From assembly GCA_017355425.1 (NCBI GenBank), contig CP070233.1, positions 2,087,501 through 2,151,500 of the forward strand: 64,000 nt of DNA, in the 5' to 3' direction. The notes under the pieces were generated by a model. That model was not told the DNA's origin. It did not search any database and saw only the letters and a program-made list of their open reading frames with translations. This document shows positions 8,821 through 18,495 of the stretch, in pieces. The position numbers and the translations under genes are program-made. This stretch comes from Dolichospermum sp. DET69. GTDB lineage: Bacteria > Cyanobacteriota > Cyanobacteriia > Cyanobacteriales > Nostocaceae. The stretch's first letter is position 1. Each line of letters begins with the position of its first letter.

Positions 8821-9292
8821 CTAAATTTTCCTGAATATAAGTATGTCCACCTTCTAACAATGGTAATAAACCAATTTTCGCTAATTCATTATACGCTGGT
8901 GGTGTATCTGAATTCCAATGATATGATAAATCTCTGAGCCAAGATTTAATAAGTGTTTCTAAATAAAAATCAAAGATTCTTTTATGCGGGGATTCTGGAT
9001 CATAGTTACTTAGTATATCATTAGTTCTCAAGGAAATTAGATTTTCTATTTCCTGATCATTATTCAATGCAAAAATATTAATTTCCTCTAAATCCACTAA
9101 CATACCAAAAGGAATATCTGGCTTGATATTCTGCAAGTATGTTTTTAATTGATAAATAGCACTTTGCCTGTTTAATTCTGTCTCTGGTTTTTGAGCTTTT
9201 ACCTCTACGATTAAGATAATTTCTTCATCTTTATTTGTAAACATAATATCAGGACGATATTTTTGAGGGGGTTGGAAGTTGATAACTTGCAT
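8801..9292 (-). CDS. PD-(D/E)XK nuclease-like protein paired with the PIN gene
   Basis: The 163-residue protein contains the arrangement expected of a PD-(D/E)XK fold near its N-terminus: YRPDIMF, then EIILIVEVKAQKP, where D and E-V-K form the motif. A YQLKTYLQNI helix and a LVDLEEINIFAL strand follow, resembling the N-terminal domain of type I restriction R-like and other 'ExK' proteins in cyanobacteria. The C-terminal half is not recognised. Its 3' end overlaps the start of the PIN gene (8801-8820). Whether it acts as partner, antitoxin or second nuclease cannot be told. ispF lies 36 bases upstream on the same strand. Confidence 0.55.
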   Translation of the reverse strand: MQVINFQPPQKYRPDIMFTNKDEEIILIVEVKAQKPETELNRQSAIYQLKTYLQNIKPDIPFGMLVDLEEINIFALNNDQEIENLISLRTNDILSNYDPESPHKRIFDFYLETLIKSWLRDLSYHWNSDTPPAYNELAKIGLLPLLEGGHTYIQENLGDDTLH

Positions 9293-9328
9293 CTTCTTTT
9301 CTCCTTGATGTAAATATATGGAAATTGA

Positions 9329-9811
9329 TTAATCACCCGCTACTAACAAAACCACAGCATAAGCACAAATACCTTCTTCTCTACCAGTGGGACCCAATTT
9401 TTCATTAGTAGTAGCTTTGACACCAATTTGATTTGGTTCTACTTTTAAAACTGCTGCTAATTTATCCCGCATTTTAGAAATGTGAGGTTTTAATTTCGGA
9501 CGTTCAGCCACAACTACAGAATCAATATTGCCTATTTTCCAACCTTGCTCCCGAATTAGCTGATGAACTTGATCTAATAATACAAGACTATCAGCCCCAG
9601 CCCATTGTGGATCTGTAGGAGGAAAATAATGGCCAATATCCCCTAAAGATAAAGCCCCTAGCATAGCGTCCATGATGGCATGAGTAAGGACATCAGCGTC
9701 ACTATGCCCTAACAAGCCGAGTTCATGGGGAATGTGAATACCGCCTAAAATCAAATTGCGATCGCTCACCAATCTATGTATATCGTAGCCATTACCAATT
9801 CTGATGTTCAT
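9329..9811 (-). CDS. ispF: 2-C-methyl-D-erythritol 2,4-cyclodiphosphate synthase
   Basis: IspF converts CDP-methylerythritol 2-phosphate to methylerythritol cyclodiphosphate in the non-mevalonate isoprenoid pathway, which supplies carotenoids, the chlorophyll phytyl tail and quinones. The 160-residue protein is full length. It has the metal-binding GYDIHRL and the signature [19 protein letters not shown], then [19 protein letters not shown], and [15 protein letters not shown] near the C-terminus. trmD lies upstream on the same strand, separated by a long heptamer repeat block. Identification is secure. Confidence 0.96.
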   Translation of the reverse strand: MNIRIGNGYDIHRLVSDRNLILGGIHIPHELGLLGHSDADVLTHAIMDAMLGALSLGDIGHYFPPTDPQWAGADSLVLLDQVHQLIREQGWKIGNIDSVVVAERPKLKPHISKMRDKLAAVLKVEPNQIGVKATTNEKLGPTGREEGICAYAVVLLVAGD

Positions 9812-9813
9812 AG

Positions 9814-10105
9814 TTATTAGTTATTAGTTATTAGTCATTAGTCATTAGTAAGAATTTATTCTTCTATTCCCTGTCAACAGTCAACAGTCAGCAGTCAACA
9901 GTCAGCAGTCAACAGTCAGCAGTCAACAGTCAACAGTCAACAGTCAACAGTCAGCAGTCAACAGTCAGCAGTCAACAGTCAACAGTCAACAGTCAACAGT
10001 CAACAGTCAACAGTCAACAGTCAACAGTCAACAGTCAGCAGTCAACAGTCAGCAGTCAACAGTCAACAGTCAACAGTCAACAGTCAACAGTCAACAGTCA
10101 ACTGT
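9814..10105. repeat. Long short-tandem-repeat block (GTCAACA/GTCAGCA heptamers)
   Basis: An ATTAGTT/ATTAGTC stretch (9814-9848) is followed from about 9877 by roughly 32 tandem heptamers alternating CAGTCAA and CAGTCAG. The array runs into the 3' end of trmD and supplies its last codons and stop. Confidence 0.95.
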
Positions 10106-10802
10106 CATCTTTTCCCCTCTCTTCTTGCCATTGTTTGAGCAAATCGGGACGACGGGACGACGTGCGCTCAATTTGTTGTTGAAAACGCCAACGGGCTATT
10201 GCTGCATGATTACCACTTAGTAACACATCTGGGACTTTCCAACCGCGAAAATCAGCAGGACGAGTGTACTGAGGAAAATCTAATAAATATTCTTCAAAAC
10301 TTTCCGTTTTCAGAGATTCCTCCTTGCCCACAGTTCCCGGAAGCAGACGCATAACACCATTAATTAAAACCATAGAGGGAATTTCTCCCCCAGTGAGGAT
10401 AAAATCGCCCAAAGACACCTCACGAGTGACTAAATTTAGCACCCTATCATCTACCCCTTCATAATGACCACAGACGACGACTAATTGGTCATAATTCGTG
10501 GCTAATTCGCGCAGCAAGGGCTGGTTCATCGGTTGCCCTTGGGGACTCATTAAAATCACATCTCTACGGGGTAGAATTGGCAAAGACTCCACAGCCGCAA
10601 AAATAGGTTCTGGTTTCATTAGCATTCCCACACCACCACCATAGGGTTGATCATCTACCTTGTGATGTTTGTCGGTGGTAAAGTCCCTAGGATTAGTTAA
10701 ATGCACTTGAGCAATCTGTTTAGCTAAAGCTTTACTCAATAAACCAGAATTGAGAATTGATGTAAAACAGTCAGGAAAAAGCGTAACTATATCAAAACGC
10801 AC
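10098..10802 (-). CDS. trmD: tRNA (guanine37-N1)-methyltransferase
   Basis: TrmD methylates G37 next to the anticodon using S-adenosylmethionine, which prevents +1 frameshifting. The 234-residue SPOUT-family protein starts MRFDIVTLFPDCF. It has the trefoil-knot motifs DDQPYGGGVGMLMKPEP, VVVCGHYEGVDDRV, and EVSLGDFILTGGEI with LINGVMRLLPG. The C-terminal DNHAAI-like segment appears as LLSGNHAAIARWR. The end (KDDS*) is encoded by the junction with the heptamer repeat block, where GACAGT TGA is repeat sequence. Confidence 0.96.
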   Translation of the reverse strand: MRFDIVTLFPDCFTSILNSGLLSKALAKQIAQVHLTNPRDFTTDKHHKVDDQPYGGGVGMLMKPEPIFAAVESLPILPRRDVILMSPQGQPMNQPLLRELATNYDQLVVVCGHYEGVDDRVLNLVTREVSLGDFILTGGEIPSMVLINGVMRLLPGTVGKEESLKTESFEEYLLDFPQYTRPADFRGWKVPDVLLSGNHAAIARWRFQQQIERTSSRRPDLLKQWQEERGKDDS

Positions 10803-11319
10803 AGTAATTTGTATTCGATAGAACTAATGTTAAGAGTAGATACTTAGTTAATAGAATAGCTGATAACGGAGTATGGCGTAAATCATAAAAGACTAAAAAT
10901 CTACTCATAGTATCTAAAAATATCAGTATTCTAAATACTTTAGTTAGATCAAAAGTTTTTCTAATTACTTAATTTATGTTTAAATATTGTCACTACTAAA
11001 TTTAAATTAATAATCCCACCAAAGTTAACAACTTCCGGGATGCACCTAGCCAGGCTCAGAAGTAAGAGTGTCAAGGCCGACTAAACCCTAAGTCCAGAAG
11101 AGAATTATAGTTAATTTAGCACTATAAAAGCTTTCTGGGAAAGTAGATAGGTAAAAAATCAAAATGCTGGCCATGAGAACGACGGACATAAGAAAATGTA
11201 GGGGTAGCGCCCCCGTGCCTACCCGCGTGTCCTCTCACAAAAGCATAGGGCAAAAATTCACAAGTCACAAACCTTGTGCAATTAACCTGAAGTTGTTGAC
11301 TCCCTCAAGCAGAAACACA
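10803..11319. other. Intergenic region between divergent trmD and cphB
   Basis: It should hold both promoters. Bases 11030-11100 are less AT-rich than the surroundings and not repetitive, and could be a structured leader or small RNA, but match no family I recognise. Bases 11201-11235 contain a repeat-type hairpin (GGGGTAGCGCCCC). An open frame extends from 11164 into cphB, but its 52 extra codons cover this repeat and look non-coding. Confidence 0.4.
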
Positions 11320-12183
11320 ATGCCGCAGTTAGAAGTTAAATCGCTGGAAATGAGGACACCCCAAGTTACTAAAACCGCCGTTCTGGTTATCGGAGGTGCA
11401 GAAGATAAAGTTCATGGACGAGAAATTCTGAGAACTTTTTTTGTTCGTGCCGGTGGTAACAAGGCGTATATTACAATAATTCCATCAGCCTCTCGTGAGC
11501 CTGCCATTATTGCTGGTAGGTATGTTCGCATTTTTGAAGAAATGGGAGCAGAGAAGGTTGAGATTTTAGACATTCGGGAACGGGAACAATGCGAAAATCC
11601 TGAGATTAAAGCATCCCTCGAAGCCTGTAGTGGTGTCTTCTTAACAGGAGGAGACCAACTGCGTCTTTGTGGAGTCCTCTCCGACACACCAGCAATGGAA
11701 ATTATCCGTCAGCGGGTGAGAGCCGGACAACTGACTCTAGCAGGAACAAGTGCTGGAGCAGCCGTCATGGGACATCACATGATCGCAGGTGGCGGCAGTG
11801 GTGAAACACCCAATCGTTCCCTAGTTGACATGGCAACGGGCTTAGGGTTCATTCCTGAAGTTGTCGTTGACCAACATTTCCATAACCGGAACCGCATGGG
11901 GCGCTTAGTTAGTGCGATCGCCGCTCACCCTGATAGATTAGGTATAGGTATTGATGAAGATACTTGTGCTGTGTTTGAACGAGATGGTTGGTTACAAGTT
12001 ATGGGTAAAGGCAGTGTCACTATTGTTGATCCCACAGAACTTACTCATACGAATGAACCAAATGTTAGTGCTAACGAACCCTTGACCGTACATAATTTAC
12101 GACTACATATCCTCAGTTACGGAGATCGATTTCATCTTTACCAACGTACTGTTTTACCTGCTGTGCATCGCATCTCTAGCTGA
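11320..12183 (+). CDS. cphB: Cyanophycinase
   Basis: CphB is an exo-acting serine-type peptidase (family S51). It releases beta-Asp-Arg dipeptides from cyanophycin, the Arg/Asp nitrogen reserve polymer. The 287-residue protein has AVLVIGGAEDKVHG, SGVFLTGGDQLRLCG, and the nucleophile motif LAGTSAGAAVMG. GGGSGETPNRSL and VVVDQHFHNRNRMGRL complete the active site. I chose ATG 11320 (MPQLEVKSLEMRTPQ), the usual family start, over an upstream frame. cphA follows on the same strand, so degradation and synthesis genes sit together. Confidence 0.96.
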   Translation: MPQLEVKSLEMRTPQVTKTAVLVIGGAEDKVHGREILRTFFVRAGGNKAYITIIPSASREPAIIAGRYVRIFEEMGAEKVEILDIREREQCENPEIKASLEACSGVFLTGGDQLRLCGVLSDTPAMEIIRQRVRAGQLTLAGTSAGAAVMGHHMIAGGGSGETPNRSLVDMATGLGFIPEVVVDQHFHNRNRMGRLVSAIAAHPDRLGIGIDEDTCAVFERDGWLQVMGKGSVTIVDPTELTHTNEPNVSANEPLTVHNLRLHILSYGDRFHLYQRTVLPAVHRISS

Positions 12184-12351
12184 CGATATAAAGTATCTCA
12201 GGTTACACTGATTTGACCGCATTGTAATTTTTTCTTCTAGATTTATATCAATACCATCTCAGAAGGAAAAACTGCTTCAAATGCCAAGTTTAGTGGTCAA
12301 TTCCAGCAAAAAAATAGAATTTTGGTTACGAATCTCCATCTACCTATTCCC

Positions 12352-15048
12352 ATGAGAATCCTCAAGATCCAAACCTTACGCGGCCCAAATTACTGGAGCA
12401 TTCGGCGGCACAAGCTGATCGTCATGCGCCTAGACTTAGAAAACCTTGCCGAAACACCCTCTAATGAAATACCTAACTTTTATGAAGGATTAGTAGAGGC
12501 GTTGCCAAGTCTAGAGGGTCACTACTGCTCCCCTGGCTGTCGTGGTGGTTTTCTAATGCGGGTGCGAGAAGGCACCATGATGGGTCATATAGTGGAACAC
12601 GTAGCCTTGGAACTCCAGGAATTAGCGGGAATGCACGTAGGTTTCGGTCGCACCCGTGAAACTGCCACACCTGGAATTTACCAGGTAGTGCTTGAGTACC
12701 TAAATGAAGAAGCGGGTCGCTATGCAGGACGGGCAGCAGTTAGGCTATGTCAAAGTATTATTGACCGGGGACGTTATCCCAAAGCCGAACTAGAGCAAGA
12801 CGTTCAAGACCTGAAAGACTTTTGGCGTGATGCATCCCTGGGACCTTCAACAGAAGCTATTATCAAAGAAGCGGAAAAACAAGGTATTCCCTGGATGCCT
12901 TTACCAGCTAGATTCTTAATTCAATTGGGCTATGGTATCCATCAAAAACGGATTCAGGCCACAATGACCAATAACACAGGCATTCTTGGTGTCGAACTAG
13001 CTGGTGATAAAGAAGCTACTAAACGGATTCTTGATGCCAACGGTGTACCAGTTCCTAGAGGTACAGTCATCAATTTCTTTGATGATTTAGAAGAAGCCGT
13101 TGAATATGTTGGTGGTTATCCTATCGTTATTAAGCCTTTAGACGGTAATCATGGGCGGGGTATCACCATTGATATTCGCACATGGGAAGACGCTGAAGCC
13201 GCTTATGAAATGGCTCGACAGGTTTCTCGGTCAATCATTGTTGAGCGATATTATGTCGGACGAGATCATCGGGTATTGGTAGTTAATGGCAAAGTAGTTG
13301 CTGTAGCAGAGAGAATCCCCGCTCATGTTGTGGGTAATGGCAAATCTACGGTTACAGAACTAATTGAAGAAACAAACCTTGACCCCAAGCGTGGTACCGG
13401 ACATGATAACGTCTTAACTAAGATTGAATTAGACCGTACCAGCTACCAATTACTAGATAGGCAAGGGTACACCATCAATAGTGTGCCACCCCAGGGAGCA
13501 ATGTGTTATCTGCGAGCTACAGCCAACTTGAGTACAGGTGGTAGTGCTGTAGATCGTACAGACGAAATTCACCCAGAAAATCTTTGGTTAGCAGAACGGG
13601 TAGTCAGAATCATCGGTTTAGATGTGGCTGGGATAGATATTGTGACTTCTGATATTAGCCGTCCTTTGCGAGAATTAGATGGTGTAATTGTCGAAGTCAA
13701 TGCTGCTCCTGGTTTCCGAATGCACGTGGCTCCCAGTATTGGTATCCCCCGCAATGTCGCCGGCGCAGTCATGGATATGTTGTTCCCCAATGAACAATCT
13801 GGACGGATTCCTCTTCTCTCCGTCACTGGCACAAATGGTAAAACCACTACGACTCGCCTGTTAGCACACATCTATAAGCAAACAGGTAAAGTAGTAGGAT
13901 ATACAACTACAGATGGTACTTATATCGGTGATTTCTTAGTAGAATCAGGAGATAATACAGGTCCCCAAAGCGCTCATGTTATTCTTCAAGATCCGACCGT
14001 AGAAGTGGCAATATTAGAATCAGCTCGTGGTGGTATTCTGCGCTCTGGGCTAGGTTTTGAAAATGCTAATGTAGGTGTAGTATTGAATGTATCTGCTGAC
14101 CATTTGGGCATTGGTGATATAGATACTATTGAGCAATTGGCACATCTAAAAAGCGTAGTTGCTGAAGCTGTCTTCTCTGATGGTTATGCGGTACTCAATG
14201 CCGATGATCACCGGGTAGCAGCTATGGCAGAAAAAACTAAGGCGAATATTGCCTACTTCACCATGAATCCAGACTCGGATCTGGTACGGAAGCATATCCA
14301 AAAAGGTGGAGTGGCCGCAATCTATGAACATGGTTATCTGTCTATTGTCAAAGGTGATTGGACTCACCGCATCGAAAGAGCAGAAAATATTCCCTTGACA
14401 ATGGGTGCAAGAGCGCCATTTATGATTGCTAATGCTTTAGCAGCTAGTTTGGCAGCATTTGTGCAGGATGTCACCATTGAGCAAATTCGCACTGGTTTAC
14501 GCAGCTTTCGCGCTTCTGTGAGTCAAACCCCAGGACGGATGAATTTGTTTAATTTGGGTGAATACCATGCTTTGGTAGATTATGCCCACAATGCGGCTAG
14601 TTATCAGGCTTTGGGGTCATTTGTCCGTAATTGGACAACGGGACAGCGCATTGGTGTGATTGGTGGTCCTGGCGATCGCCGTGACGAAGATTTTGTTACT
14701 CTAGGTAAGTTATCAGCAGATATCTTTGACTACATTATTGTTAAAGAAGATGATGATACTAGAGGCAGACCTCGTGGTTCAGCTTCAGATTTGATTATTC
14801 AAGGGATTACCGAAGTTAAGCCTAATTACCGCTTTGAATCAATTTTGGATGAAACCACAGCTATTAACAAAGCCTTAGACATGGCTCCTGATGGTAGTCT
14901 GGTGGTAATTTTGCCAGAAAGTGTAAACCGGGCTATTCAGTTAATTAAGGTGCGGGGTGTACAGGAAGACATACAGCCACAGCACTCAACTAACAATGAT
15001 TTCCAAAATGGTTTAGCACCTTCTTCTGTTGTTAATACGTTAATTTAG
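12352..15048 (+). CDS. cphA: Cyanophycin synthetase
   Basis: CphA builds cyanophycin by ATP-dependent addition of Asp to the backbone and Arg to the side chains. The 898-residue protein has three parts. An N-terminal domain (about 1-160) contains HYCSPGCRGGFL. An ATP-grasp domain from about residue 205 carries LAGDKEATKRIL, YPIVIKPLDGNHGRGI and IVEVNAAPGFRMH. A Mur-ligase-like domain has its P-loop TGTNGKTTTT near residue 492, and ESARGGILRSGLGF. ATG 12352 (MRILKIQTLRGPNYWS) is the family start; upstream in-frame codons are not conserved. The gap to cphB is 168 bases. Confidence 0.97.
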   Translation: MRILKIQTLRGPNYWSIRRHKLIVMRLDLENLAETPSNEIPNFYEGLVEALPSLEGHYCSPGCRGGFLMRVREGTMMGHIVEHVALELQELAGMHVGFGRTRETATPGIYQVVLEYLNEEAGRYAGRAAVRLCQSIIDRGRYPKAELEQDVQDLKDFWRDASLGPSTEAIIKEAEKQGIPWMPLPARFLIQLGYGIHQKRIQATMTNNTGILGVELAGDKEATKRILDANGVPVPRGTVINFFDDLEEAVEYVGGYPIVIKPLDGNHGRGITIDIRTWEDAEAAYEMARQVSRSIIVERYYVGRDHRVLVVNGKVVAVAERIPAHVVGNGKSTVTELIEETNLDPKRGTGHDNVLTKIELDRTSYQLLDRQGYTINSVPPQGAMCYLRATANLSTGGSAVDRTDEIHPENLWLAERVVRIIGLDVAGIDIVTSDISRPLRELDGVIVEVNAAPGFRMHVAPSIGIPRNVAGAVMDMLFPNEQSGRIPLLSVTGTNGKTTTTRLLAHIYKQTGKVVGYTTTDGTYIGDFLVESGDNTGPQSAHVILQDPTVEVAILESARGGILRSGLGFENANVGVVLNVSADHLGIGDIDTIEQLAHLKSVVAEAVFSDGYAVLNADDHRVAAMAEKTKANIAYFTMNPDSDLVRKHIQKGGVAAIYEHGYLSIVKGDWTHRIERAENIPLTMGARAPFMIANALAASLAAFVQDVTIEQIRTGLRSFRASVSQTPGRMNLFNLGEYHALVDYAHNAASYQALGSFVRNWTTGQRIGVIGGPGDRRDEDFVTLGKLSADIFDYIIVKEDDDTRGRPRGSASDLIIQGITEVKPNYRFESILDETTAINKALDMAPDGSLVVILPESVNRAIQLIKVRGVQEDIQPQHSTNNDFQNGLAPSSVVNTLI

Positions 15049-15073
15049 GAGATCGTCTCTTGTTTGTAAATTG

Positions 15074-15106
15074 CCCTCAGACTCATGAATAATTTAAGTC
15101 TGGGGG
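15074..15106 (+). terminator. Probable cphA terminator
   Basis: A 10-bp stem (CCCTCAGACT with AGTCTGGGGG, one G-T pair) and a 13-base loop lie 26 bases after the cphA stop. The following T run is weak (TTAATTG). Confidence 0.5.
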
Positions 15107-15271
15107 TTAATTGACGGTATGTAAGAAATAGTAAAATATTTAATGCCCGCACGATACTAAATTAATTTGACACTCTCAGGGAAGACAGCCACTGAGATTC
15201 TACTGACAGAATTAGATTAAGAGTTTAGCTCAATCTAATCTCGCTGCGACCGTCAAACGCCGCCTGAACGA

Positions 15272-15468
15272 GCTATAGTGTACACACAAGTGATATTATT
15301 AACCAAAACAAGTGCTGGCGACTAGAAGTCGCGGCTACACAGACAAAGTCCACCTTCGTGGACTAATGGAAAATCTAGCGTTTCAAACCCACGAAGGTGG
15401 GTTTTGCCTGTGTAGATGCGGTTCCTAACCACCGATTTAATGTTAATAGGACTTATGTGTACACGGCA
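15272..15468. mobile_element. Composite MITE with TGTACACACAAGT-type ends
   Basis: Outer ends GCTATAGTGTACACACAAGT and ACTTATGTGTACACGG are inverted and match the ends of the GCTACGGTGTACACACA family. The inside is a different repeat with nested hairpins: AGTCCAC/GTGGACT, AACCCACGAAGGTGGGTT, and an outer CTACACAGACAAAG / TTTGCCTGTGTAG pair. The inner repeat recurs in part at 42621-42712. No coding content. Confidence 0.6.
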
Positions 15469-15529
15469 GGACGCGGAAGAGAGGGGAGGAATTTCTCCCC
15501 TCAAATTGACCTATTCCCAAACCTAACTT

Positions 15530-17074
15530 TTAACTGCTAGGGTTAGCAGAAGGTTCACGGTAAGCTGTTTTCAACTTAGGTTTAATACTACCACCACCGC
15601 TACTGCGTCTTTCATCGTTACCTTTACCTTCTTTTGACCAAGAAGAACGGACACCACGGACACCACCACCGGAACCACGTCTTTCTGGTTCACGGTCTCC
15701 ACCACCATCACCACGTTTGTTAATTCTGGGTTTGGGTGTTGGGCTTTCGTCCACAGGTAAATCCACACCTGATATTAACCAAGCGGGACGGGTTTGATCG
15801 TAGGCGATTTGTAAAGCAGCAGCAGCGATCGCATGAGCATCATATTGCTCAATCATTTCGCTGATAATGGGCAAGAAGGAAGCTAACCGTTCACCAGTTA
15901 AAGCTTCGGCAACTTGTGCTTTCAATTTCTGAATGTGCTGCGCTTCAATCTGTGCCTTGGTAGGAATAGAGAGAATTTGCCAAGTTTGACGATTATGGCG
16001 TTCAAATGCCTGTTGTTTGCGGCGTTCAAAAGATTGGACTAAAGAAATTGCAGTTCCTTCTTTTCCAGCCCGACCAGTCCGACCAATGCGGTGAACATAG
16101 GTTTCCACACTATCGGGTAAATCAAAGTTGATCACATGAGAAAGTTGATCAACGTCCAAACCCCGTGCGGCAATATCAGTAGCTACAACCCAACGAACTT
16201 GACGGTTACGAAAACGAATTAATAAACGTTCCCGCGCTTGTTGGGACAAATCACCATGATATTCATCCACACTATGACCAGCAGATTGTAATTGACTGGT
16301 TAATTCGGCGGCTGTGCGACGGGTACGAACAAAGATTAAAGCTGTTTCTGGATCTTCCATTTCCAGAATTGGTTGCAAAGCTTTAGCTTTTGTCCAATGA
16401 CGAGGAATCATGTAAGCCACTTGATTGATTTTATTCGGTGCGGCTTTGGGTTGTTCAACGGTGACAGTAACCGGTGAGTTCAAAAATCTATTTACCAACA
16501 TCCGAATTGATGGTGGCATTGTCGCTGAAAATAATGCTGTTTGGCGTTCTTGGGGCGCTTGGGAAAGAATTCTTTCCACATCGTCAATGAAGCCCATGCT
16601 TAACATTTCATCAGCTTCATCCAAGACAAACCACTTGACTTGATCAAGCTTCAAGTTACCACGGTCTAGTAAATCTATCACCCGTCCTGGTGTCCCCACG
16701 ACGATTTGCGCCCCACGTCTGAGTTGCATGATTTGACGGTCAATTGATTGACCACCGTAAATAGCCGCCGCTTTCAAGTAACTGTTACCAATAAACTGGG
16801 AAACAGCCGCATGAACCTGAATTGCTAACTCACGGGTTGGGGTTAATACTATTGCTTGTACAGCTTTGAGGTTTTCATCTAATCGTTCTAAAATTGGTAG
16901 AGAAAAAGCTGCGGTTTTGCCTGTTCCTGTTTGCGATTGACCAACTACATCCCGACCATTTAATAGTTGAGGAATAGCTTGGGCTTGGATATTTGTAGGT
17001 TCAGTAAAACCCATGTTTTCTAACAGTTGAGCACGTTCTTGGGAAATGCCTAATTCTTGAAATGATAAATTCAT
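15530..17074 (-). CDS. DEAD-box ATP-dependent RNA helicase
   Basis: This 514-residue protein unwinds RNA duplexes using ATP, with likely roles in ribosome assembly or cold adaptation. The motifs appear in order: Q motif (GFTEPTNIQAQAIPQ), I (SQTGTGKTAA), Ia (PTRELAIQ), Ib (TPGRVIDLL), II (VLDEADEML), III (SATMP), IV (ALIFVRT), V (ATDIAARGLDVD) and VI (YVHRIGRTGRAG). The C-terminal 80 residues are a basic, glycine-rich RNA-binding tail (RGDGGGDREPERRGSGGG). The best match is the CsdA/DeaD-CrhR type. It shares its strand with rimO, 65 bases away. Confidence 0.93.
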   Translation of the reverse strand: MNLSFQELGISQERAQLLENMGFTEPTNIQAQAIPQLLNGRDVVGQSQTGTGKTAAFSLPILERLDENLKAVQAIVLTPTRELAIQVHAAVSQFIGNSYLKAAAIYGGQSIDRQIMQLRRGAQIVVGTPGRVIDLLDRGNLKLDQVKWFVLDEADEMLSMGFIDDVERILSQAPQERQTALFSATMPPSIRMLVNRFLNSPVTVTVEQPKAAPNKINQVAYMIPRHWTKAKALQPILEMEDPETALIFVRTRRTAAELTSQLQSAGHSVDEYHGDLSQQARERLLIRFRNRQVRWVVATDIAARGLDVDQLSHVINFDLPDSVETYVHRIGRTGRAGKEGTAISLVQSFERRKQQAFERHNRQTWQILSIPTKAQIEAQHIQKLKAQVAEALTGERLASFLPIISEMIEQYDAHAIAAAALQIAYDQTRPAWLISGVDLPVDESPTPKPRINKRGDGGGDREPERRGSGGGVRGVRSSWSKEGKGNDERRSSGGGSIKPKLKTAYREPSANPSS

Positions 17075-17139
17075 TAACGCTCCTAGATTTGATTGTAAAT
17101 TTTGTACTTGTAAACCGATACTTATTTGTAAATTAAGTC

Positions 17140-18495
17140 TTATACAACAGTAGATAGCAGACGGGAAGATAATCTATCACTATTGATAACTTGACCATAA
17201 AGGTCGTATGCATCGGCACTTTGAATCGCTACTTTGACGATGGTTCCTAGCCTGGCCTCGCCTGTAACATAGACTTGACCATCAACTTCAGGAGAAAATC
17301 TCCCAGAACGACCGATTAATTCTCCACTTCCTGGATTTTCTTGTTCAATCAGGACATCAACTATTTTGCCGACTTCCTGTTGATTTTTCTGGAAGGAAAT
17401 TGGCTGTTGCAATTCCATTAGTTGATCATGGCGTGCTGCCATTACTTCTGCGGGAATTTGATTGGGTAGATTATAGGCGGGAGTTTCTTCTTCTGGTGAG
17501 AAGGTAAAGACACCAACATGATCAAATTTATGTCGTTGGGTAAACTCTAATAAATGTTGAAAATGCTCCTGTGTCTCTCCAGGAAAACCAACTATAAATG
17601 TGGTTCTTAGCACTGCTGATGGTAGGGCAATTTTCAGCCGTTCCATAATCCCATCATTTATCTGGCCTTGCCAAGGACGATTCATGGCGCGGAGAATTTC
17701 TGGATGGGAATGTTGGAGAGGCAAATCCAAATATGGCAAACAATTGGGGGTTTCTTGGATAGCAGCAATCACATCCGGTGTAAGTCCGGTGGGATAAGCG
17801 TAGTGCATCCTAATCCAAGGTATATCTACTTTTCCTAAAGCCCGCAACAATTCGGCTAATTTTGGTTTCCCGTAAATATCTAAGCCGTAATTGGTGGTGA
17901 TTTGGGAAATGAGAATTATTTCTTTGACACCTTGACTTGCCAGTTGTTGGGCTTCGGCAACTATTGATTCAATGGTACGCGATCGCTGATTTCCTCGCAA
18001 ATGAGGAATAATACAAAATGCACACCGATAATCACAGCCTTCTGCCACTCGCAGGTACGCTACTCCTTCAGTTGTTGTCCGATAACGGGGTGTATTTTCA
18101 TCGGCAATATACGTGGGTTCAGCAGTAATTTCTTTAACTCTTTCTCCCCGTTCGGCTCGCTCGATGACATCAACTATCTTGTGATAATCCCCTGTCCCTA
18201 CTACCGCTACTGCTTCTGGCAATTCTTCCAATAATTTTTCTTGGAAGTGTTGCGCCATACAGCCAGTAATCACAATTTTCTTATTGGCTTCCGCTAGTTC
18301 TACTAGGGTTCTTACTGATTCCTGTCGAGCCGCTTCGATAAAACTACAGGTATTAACAATGACGTAATCTGCTACTTCTTCGTTACTATCAACACCATAG
18401 CCTGCTTCTACTAGCAGCCCTAACATATGTTCCGTATCAATTCGATTTTTCTCGCAGCCCAGGTGAGAAATGGCAATCGTTGGCTTTTCACCCAT
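17140..18495 (-). CDS. rimO: Ribosomal protein S12 methylthiotransferase
   Basis: RimO adds a methylthio group to an aspartate of ribosomal protein S12. It is a radical-SAM enzyme with two Fe-S clusters. The 451-residue protein has an N-terminal UPF0004 domain ([37 protein letters not shown]), whose three cysteines bind the auxiliary cluster. The radical-SAM motif CDYRCAFC sits near residue 155 and a TRAM domain forms the C-terminus. [13 protein letters not shown] distinguishes RimO from MiaB. It is followed by the DEAD-box gene on the same strand. Confidence 0.95.
   Translation of the reverse strand: MGEKPTIAISHLGCEKNRIDTEHMLGLLVEAGYGVDSNEEVADYVIVNTCSFIEAARQESVRTLVELAEANKKIVITGCMAQHFQEKLLEELPEAVAVVGTGDYHKIVDVIERAERGERVKEITAEPTYIADENTPRYRTTTEGVAYLRVAEGCDYRCAFCIIPHLRGNQRSRTIESIVAEAQQLASQGVKEIILISQITTNYGLDIYGKPKLAELLRALGKVDIPWIRMHYAYPTGLTPDVIAAIQETPNCLPYLDLPLQHSHPEILRAMNRPWQGQINDGIMERLKIALPSAVLRTTFIVGFPGETQEHFQHLLEFTQRHKFDHVGVFTFSPEEETPAYNLPNQIPAEVMAARHDQLMELQQPISFQKNQQEVGKIVDVLIEQENPGSGELIGRSGRFSPEVDGQVYVTGEARLGTIVKVAIQSADAYDLYGQVINSDRLSSRLLSTVV

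Noticed and set aside
11164-11319. Upstream extension of cyanophycinase
   Set aside because: The extra 52 codons cover a dispersed repeat and do not resemble the known N-terminus, which starts MPQLE at 11320.
15571-15768. 65-residue frame inside the helicase gene
   Set aside because: It is an alternate reading of the repetitive Gly/Arg-rich tail of the DEAD-box helicase.
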